Shown here: piece by piece, positions 60,626 through 64,000 of the stretch
Layout of the letters: each line of letters begins with the position of its first letter
Numbering within the stretch: position 1 is the first letter of the stretch
From: Filifactor villosus
GTDB lineage: Bacteria; Bacillota; Clostridia; Peptostreptococcales; Filifactoraceae
DNA length: 64,000 nucleotides
Direction of reading: 5' to 3'
Assembly: GCF_042652965.1 (NCBI RefSeq)
Contig: NZ_JBHSHL010000003.1
Coordinates: 186,001 to 250,000, forward strand
Program-made: the position numbers and the translations under genes
Notes under the pieces: model-generated
Databases searched by the model: none
The model's input: only the letters and a program-made list of their open reading frames with translations
What the model was told of the DNA's origin: nothing

Positions 60626-61461
60626 GATTGGAGACGAGGATAGAGAAGGAGCTTGTAAGCTACAACGGTACCATGGCCTTTTATGCAAGGGACTTCAAGG
60701 GCAATACGGTCGCGATCAACGAAGAAGAAACGTTTGAGACGGCAAGTACGATCAAGAGTTTCATCCTCTTGGAGCTGTTTGAGCAGATTAAACAGGGGCG
60801 GCTGGGGCTGCACGAAAAAATCTCCTATGAGGAGAAACACAGGGTGGACGGTTCCGGTGTCCTACACAATATGGACAGTGCCTTTTCGATGAGTATCTTC
60901 AACTTTGCGACCCTGATGATTATCATAAGCGACAATACGGCGACCAATGTGCTGATTGATCTGCTCGGAAAGGACGAGATCAACGCTACAATTCAAAGGT
61001 ACGGCTTTGAGGATACGAAGCTGCACAATCGGATTGACTGGGAACGCTACGACATCTTGGGAACGACGACGGCGAAGGATTATGGAGACTTCTTCTACAA
61101 GCTCTATCGCAATGAGTTGGTAGATGAGGTCTCTTGCAGGGCGATGATAGAGATTTTTAAGAAACAGCATTATAACAGTATGATAACAAGGCTCTTTCCA
61201 CAGTACTATCTTTCCGGAGACGATTGTATCGCCGAAGCTGCGGAGCAGATAGAAGTCGCTTCCAAAAGCGGGAGTATGAACGCCTGCCGAAATGACGGCG
61301 GGATTGTATTTACTCCTGTCGGAGATTATGTGATATCGATGTTTCACAAAGATTTTCACGACCCTCTCTACCATATGGATCACGAGGCGAGTCTTTATGG
61401 ATCTAAGGCCAGCCGAATGGTGTTGGATAGCTTTCTGGCCTTGGGAGGAAGTCTGGTGTGA
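60622..61461 (+). CDS. serine hydrolase of the class A beta-lactamase fold (second)
   Basis: This 279-residue paralogue of the gene two places upstream has S42-T-I-K45, S103-D-N105 and A-S-K-S-G-S-M motifs. It overlaps the NlpC/P60 gene by 4 bases and has no signal peptide. The two copies are clearly diverged, so they probably differ in substrate. Function as a murein-peptide hydrolase is inferred from the operon. Confidence 0.85.
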   Translation: MRLETRIEKELVSYNGTMAFYARDFKGNTVAINEEETFETASTIKSFILLELFEQIKQGRLGLHEKISYEEKHRVDGSGVLHNMDSAFSMSIFNFATLMIIISDNTATNVLIDLLGKDEINATIQRYGFEDTKLHNRIDWERYDILGTTTAKDYGDFFYKLYRNELVDEVSCRAMIEIFKKQHYNSMITRLFPQYYLSGDDCIAEAAEQIEVASKSGSMNACRNDGGIVFTPVGDYVISMFHKDFHDPLYHMDHEASLYGSKASRMVLDSFLALGGSLV

Positions 61462-61556
61462 GGCAGTTTCATATTTGCCGAAACGATCTAAAACCGGACT
61501 CATAGTACAGTGATTGTATGCTGATTTTTCGTATGCAGCATCTAAGACCTATATTT

Positions 61557-61574
61557 GCCGAAACAAATTTCGGC
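61557..61574. promoter_or_regulatory. hairpin in the gap before the binding-protein gene
   Basis: GCCGAAA-CAAA-TTTCGGC is a perfect 7-bp stem. The 14-bp ATATTTGCCGAAAC around it also occurs at 61471-61484, so the gap carries a short direct repeat. Confidence 0.45.
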
Positions 61575-61680
61575 GTTGATATAGTTTACATTGGTAGACA
61601 TTTGATTCGACACAGTCGGAAGGAGGGGTGTACGAAAACGTTGTAGGGTAGTAGGAGAGAGAACAGTTAAGGAGGAGACA

Positions 61681-63678
61681 ATGAAAAAGTATCTGAGTTA
61701 TATGTTGTGTTTGGGATTGATATTGACTCTCTTTGCAGGTTGCGGAGGAGATAGCTCAAGTACCTCGCAGGAAGCAGAGACGACGCAGACGGAAGAAGGA
61801 AACGCATTAGGGGACAGTGAGGCCATGGTATATCGAAGCCTTTACAGCGGTGAGATCTCTTCCATGAACTACTTGATTGAAGGAGCGACCAACGAACAGC
61901 AGGTCGCTGCAAATGTCATCGACACCTTGGTTGAATACGATTCTCACGGAGAGGTCGTACCGGGGATGGCCGAGAAGTGGGAAGTATCCGAAGACGGCAA
62001 GACTTGGACCTTCCATCTTCGCAAAGGAATGAAGTGGTTCGATCATACAGGAGCGGAGGTTGCGGAAGTTACGGCAAACGATTTTGTGGCCTCGGCGAAA
62101 TATGTCTGCGATCCCAAGAACGAGTCGGCGACGGACTATATGATCCTCGATTTGATCCAAGGGGCGGGAGACTACTACCGGAAAGTATCCGACTACTACG
62201 GAACATTGGCGGAGGGAGTCGAGAAGAAGGCGGAGGACTCCGGAGCGGACTTTGCAAGTGTAGGCATCAAGGCAATCGATGATTATACCTTGGAATACAC
62301 GACTGTTGACGTATATCCCTTCTTCCCGACTTGTCTGACCTATGTGTGCTATATGCCGGCTTACGGAGCACAGCTGGATCAGCTGGGTTCGGACTTCGGT
62401 ACGGCGATGGACAAGATGTACTACTGCGGCTCCTACATTGTGACCAAGTATGAACCACAGGTGGGAAGAACCTACGAAAAGAACTACAAAAACTGGGATG
62501 CCGATAATATTCACATTACCAAAATCGACCTGACGTACAATGCGGAAGCTGCGACCATAGGACCCGCTATGGTCTTGAGAGGAGAACTCGACTACGCGGA
62601 CATCAGCAACAATATTCTTGACGAGTGGAAGAGCAACTATCCCGAATACCTCTCCAAGAGCAGGGCGGTTCCGGATTATTCGTACTTCTACTGCTTTAAC
62701 TTCCGTGCAGGTTCGGGAAGCCCCGAGCGTATCAAGACATGGACGGACAACGGTTGGGAACCCGAAAACTGGGATAAGGCGGTTACAAACTCGAACTTCC
62801 GCCATGCCGTTATGAGTGCTTTTGACAGAGACTATGCGATGTATGCCTTGGAACCCGAAGCCGAAAACAGAAAGGCGGTCACACAGAGAACGATCACTCC
62901 TGCAACCTTTACAAGCGTGAACGAGGTCGATTATTCCAAACTGCCGGAGTTCGACAACGTCGATCAGTATTTCTTTGATGAAGCAAAGGCGAAGGAATAT
63001 AAGGCAAAGGCGGTCGAAGAGTTGAAGGCGGCCGGAGTCAAACTTCCTGTCAAGATGGTCCTTTCCTACCGTTCGGACACTTCCGACTGGGAGCAGGAAT
63101 GTGTATTGCTCAAGCAACAAGTGGAGAAGGTTCTGGGAACCGACTTTATCGAGTGTGTACTCTATGGCGGACCTGCCGACGGTTTCCTTCGTCAGGTAAG
63201 AAGAAGCGGAATGTACGGTTTTATGAGATGTAACTGGGGAGCGGACTATGAAGATCCCTCCACTTGGGCACAGCCCTTCGGTCAAAATCCCGAGATCCGT
63301 GAGAATGATAATGTGGTTGAAGCGAACAGTTACAACGATATGGACATCTATATGGACAAAGAGGGAGAACTGACACCTGTTTTGAAAGCTTACTATGCGA
63401 AGGTAGATGAGGCAAAGAAGATTGCGGATACGGAACCGAGATATAAGGCTTTTGCCGAAGCCGAAGCAATGCTGATCGAACATGCGATTGTAGTTCCCTA
63501 CTTTATCGATCCGGCCTCCTATATTTCCACAAAAATGGATATCTTTGAAGGACAATATGCACCTTGTGGAGTTTCAAACCTGAGATTCAAGGGACAAAAA
63601 CTTCATGAGAACTATATCACAATGGATGAATATACCAAGAACTACGAAGCTTGGAAGAGTAAAATGGGACTTAAATAG
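61681..63678 (+). CDS. peptide ABC transporter substrate-binding lipoprotein (SBP family 5)
   Basis: The 665-residue lipoprotein starts M-K-K-Y, followed by a hydrophobic stretch and lipobox L-F-A-G-C21, then a Ser/Thr/Glu linker. The mature part is an OppA/DppE-type bilobal binding protein (W-E-V-S-E-D-G-K-T-W-T-F-H-L-R-K-G-M-K-W is the family signature). It is anchored outside the membrane and delivers peptides to the permease encoded next, supplying the cytoplasmic hydrolases upstream. AAGGAGGAGAC precedes the ATG. Confidence 0.93.
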   Translation: MKKYLSYMLCLGLILTLFAGCGGDSSSTSQEAETTQTEEGNALGDSEAMVYRSLYSGEISSMNYLIEGATNEQQVAANVIDTLVEYDSHGEVVPGMAEKWEVSEDGKTWTFHLRKGMKWFDHTGAEVAEVTANDFVASAKYVCDPKNESATDYMILDLIQGAGDYYRKVSDYYGTLAEGVEKKAEDSGADFASVGIKAIDDYTLEYTTVDVYPFFPTCLTYVCYMPAYGAQLDQLGSDFGTAMDKMYYCGSYIVTKYEPQVGRTYEKNYKNWDADNIHITKIDLTYNAEAATIGPAMVLRGELDYADISNNILDEWKSNYPEYLSKSRAVPDYSYFYCFNFRAGSGSPERIKTWTDNGWEPENWDKAVTNSNFRHAVMSAFDRDYAMYALEPEAENRKAVTQRTITPATFTSVNEVDYSKLPEFDNVDQYFFDEAKAKEYKAKAVEELKAAGVKLPVKMVLSYRSDTSDWEQECVLLKQQVEKVLGTDFIECVLYGGPADGFLRQVRRSGMYGFMRCNWGADYEDPSTWAQPFGQNPEIRENDNVVEANSYNDMDIYMDKEGELTPVLKAYYAKVDEAKKIADTEPRYKAFAEAEAMLIEHAIVVPYFIDPASYISTKMDIFEGQYAPCGVSNLRFKGQKLHENYITMDEYTKNYEAWKSKMGLK

Positions 63679-63694
63679 CAGACCGTAGACGATG

Positions 63695-63721
63695 CGGGTT
63701 CCGATGGAGGGACCCGCATTG
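63695..63721 (+). terminator. hairpin between binding protein and permease genes
   Basis: ATGCGGGT / ACCCGCAT stem followed by only a weak T-run. It may lower permease expression relative to the binding protein rather than end transcription. Confidence 0.55.
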
Positions 63722-63747
63722 TAAAATTTGTCGGAAAGGAAATGCTT

Positions 63748-64000
63748 ATGCTTCTCTATATAGGAAAACGCTTATTACGAGCCTGTATCACGTTGACGAT
63801 CATTATGACCATTGTGTTTATCCTGCTTAGACAGATGCCCTTGGAAGGATATTTTCCGAATTACGATAAAATGTCTAGGGTACAGATCGAGAACGGGCTC
63901 CATCAAATGGGTTTGGATCAGCCTATGCCCGTCCAGTTGTTTCGAATGTTCAAGGGCTTGGTGAAGGGCGATTTGGGGACTTCCAGAGTCTATCGAAACA
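63748..64000 (+). CDS. peptide ABC transporter permease, OppB/DppB type (cut by the window edge)
   Basis: The 84 visible residues begin M-L-L-Y-I-G-K-R-L-L-R-A, then a first membrane helix, then Q-I-E-N-G-L-H-Q-M-G-L-D-Q-P-M-P-V-Q-L-F and G-D-L-G-T-S. This is the N-terminal pattern of OppB/DppB permeases. ATG 63748 is 7 bases after AAAGGA; ATG 63742 is in frame but too close. The rest lies outside the window. Confidence 0.88.
   Translation, partial: MLLYIGKRLLRACITLTIIMTIVFILLRQMPLEGYFPNYDKMSRVQIENGLHQMGLDQPMPVQLFRMFKGLVKGDLGTSRVYRN

Noticed and set aside
61807..63555. Long open frame (about 580 codons) opposite the peptide-binding protein
   Set aside because: It mirrors a clear lipoprotein gene, has no ribosome site and its translation resembles no family.

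Overview
The window looks like the chromosome of an amino-acid-fermenting, mostly anaerobic Bacillota (Clostridia-type) bacterium. The evidence is a selenocysteine-containing glycine/sarcosine/betaine reductase component B with GrdX, a BrnQ carrier, proline and peptidoglycan-peptide metabolism, DUF1836 and DUF4230 proteins, and AGGAGG ribosome binding sites with frequent TTG/GTG starts. I do not assign a genus. No rRNA, tRNA, CRISPR array, prophage or replication origin was seen.

Layout. 1-4.4 kb: start of a minus-strand gene, dispersed repeats, a small acidic protein, a macro-domain protein broken by an A8 tract, a membrane protein and a helical-repeat protein. 4.5-8.9 kb (minus): grdX, component B large subunit, component B selenoprotein with an in-frame UGA, and an NSS-family Na+ symporter. 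9.1-12.7 kb: an AbiEii relic cut by a repeat, a GntR/FCD regulator, a DUF523 protein and a YbaK-like deacylase. 13.2-20.5 kb (plus): GNAT, alpha/beta hydrolase, a run of small membrane proteins, a glyoxalase-fold protein, an old-yellow-enzyme NADPH dehydrogenase and a YtcJ-type amidohydrolase. 20.6-29.7 kb: a type I restriction-modification locus hsdM-hsdS-tyrosine recombinase-hsdS-hsdR followed by an Mrr-type endonuclease. 29.7-31.9 kb: brnQ and proC. 32.4-37.7 kb (minus): a CobN-type chelatase and a ChlI-ChlD protein split by an in-frame UAG. 38.1-44.5 kb: a DUF1836 regulator, a four-domain CoA-disulfide reductase/rhodanese/TusA/DsrE fusion, an Rrf2 regulator and a HemN-like radical SAM protein. 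44.9-48.5 kb (minus): class I ribonucleotide reductase nrdA-nrdB. 49.7-54.8 kb: AraC regulator and two half-ABC exporters. 55-64 kb: M42 aminopeptidase, then a murein-peptide recycling operon (dppA, dipeptide epimerase, serine hydrolase, NlpC/P60 peptidase, serine hydrolase, oligopeptide-binding protein, permease running off the edge).

The intergenic DNA is unusually rich in short (about 110-150 bp) MITE-like repeats in several families. Families A and B both end in TACTATT-type inverted repeats, and one A copy sits inside a B copy. They touch genes repeatedly: one provides the stop codon of the macro-domain gene, one cuts the AbiEii relic, and three lie within about 50 bp of start codons.

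The strongest leads are the two-hsdS/recombinase locus with exact 23-bp and 64-bp direct repeats bounding the second specificity domains, the amber codon between the ChlI and vWA halves of the chelatase, and the repeat families with their nested insertion.
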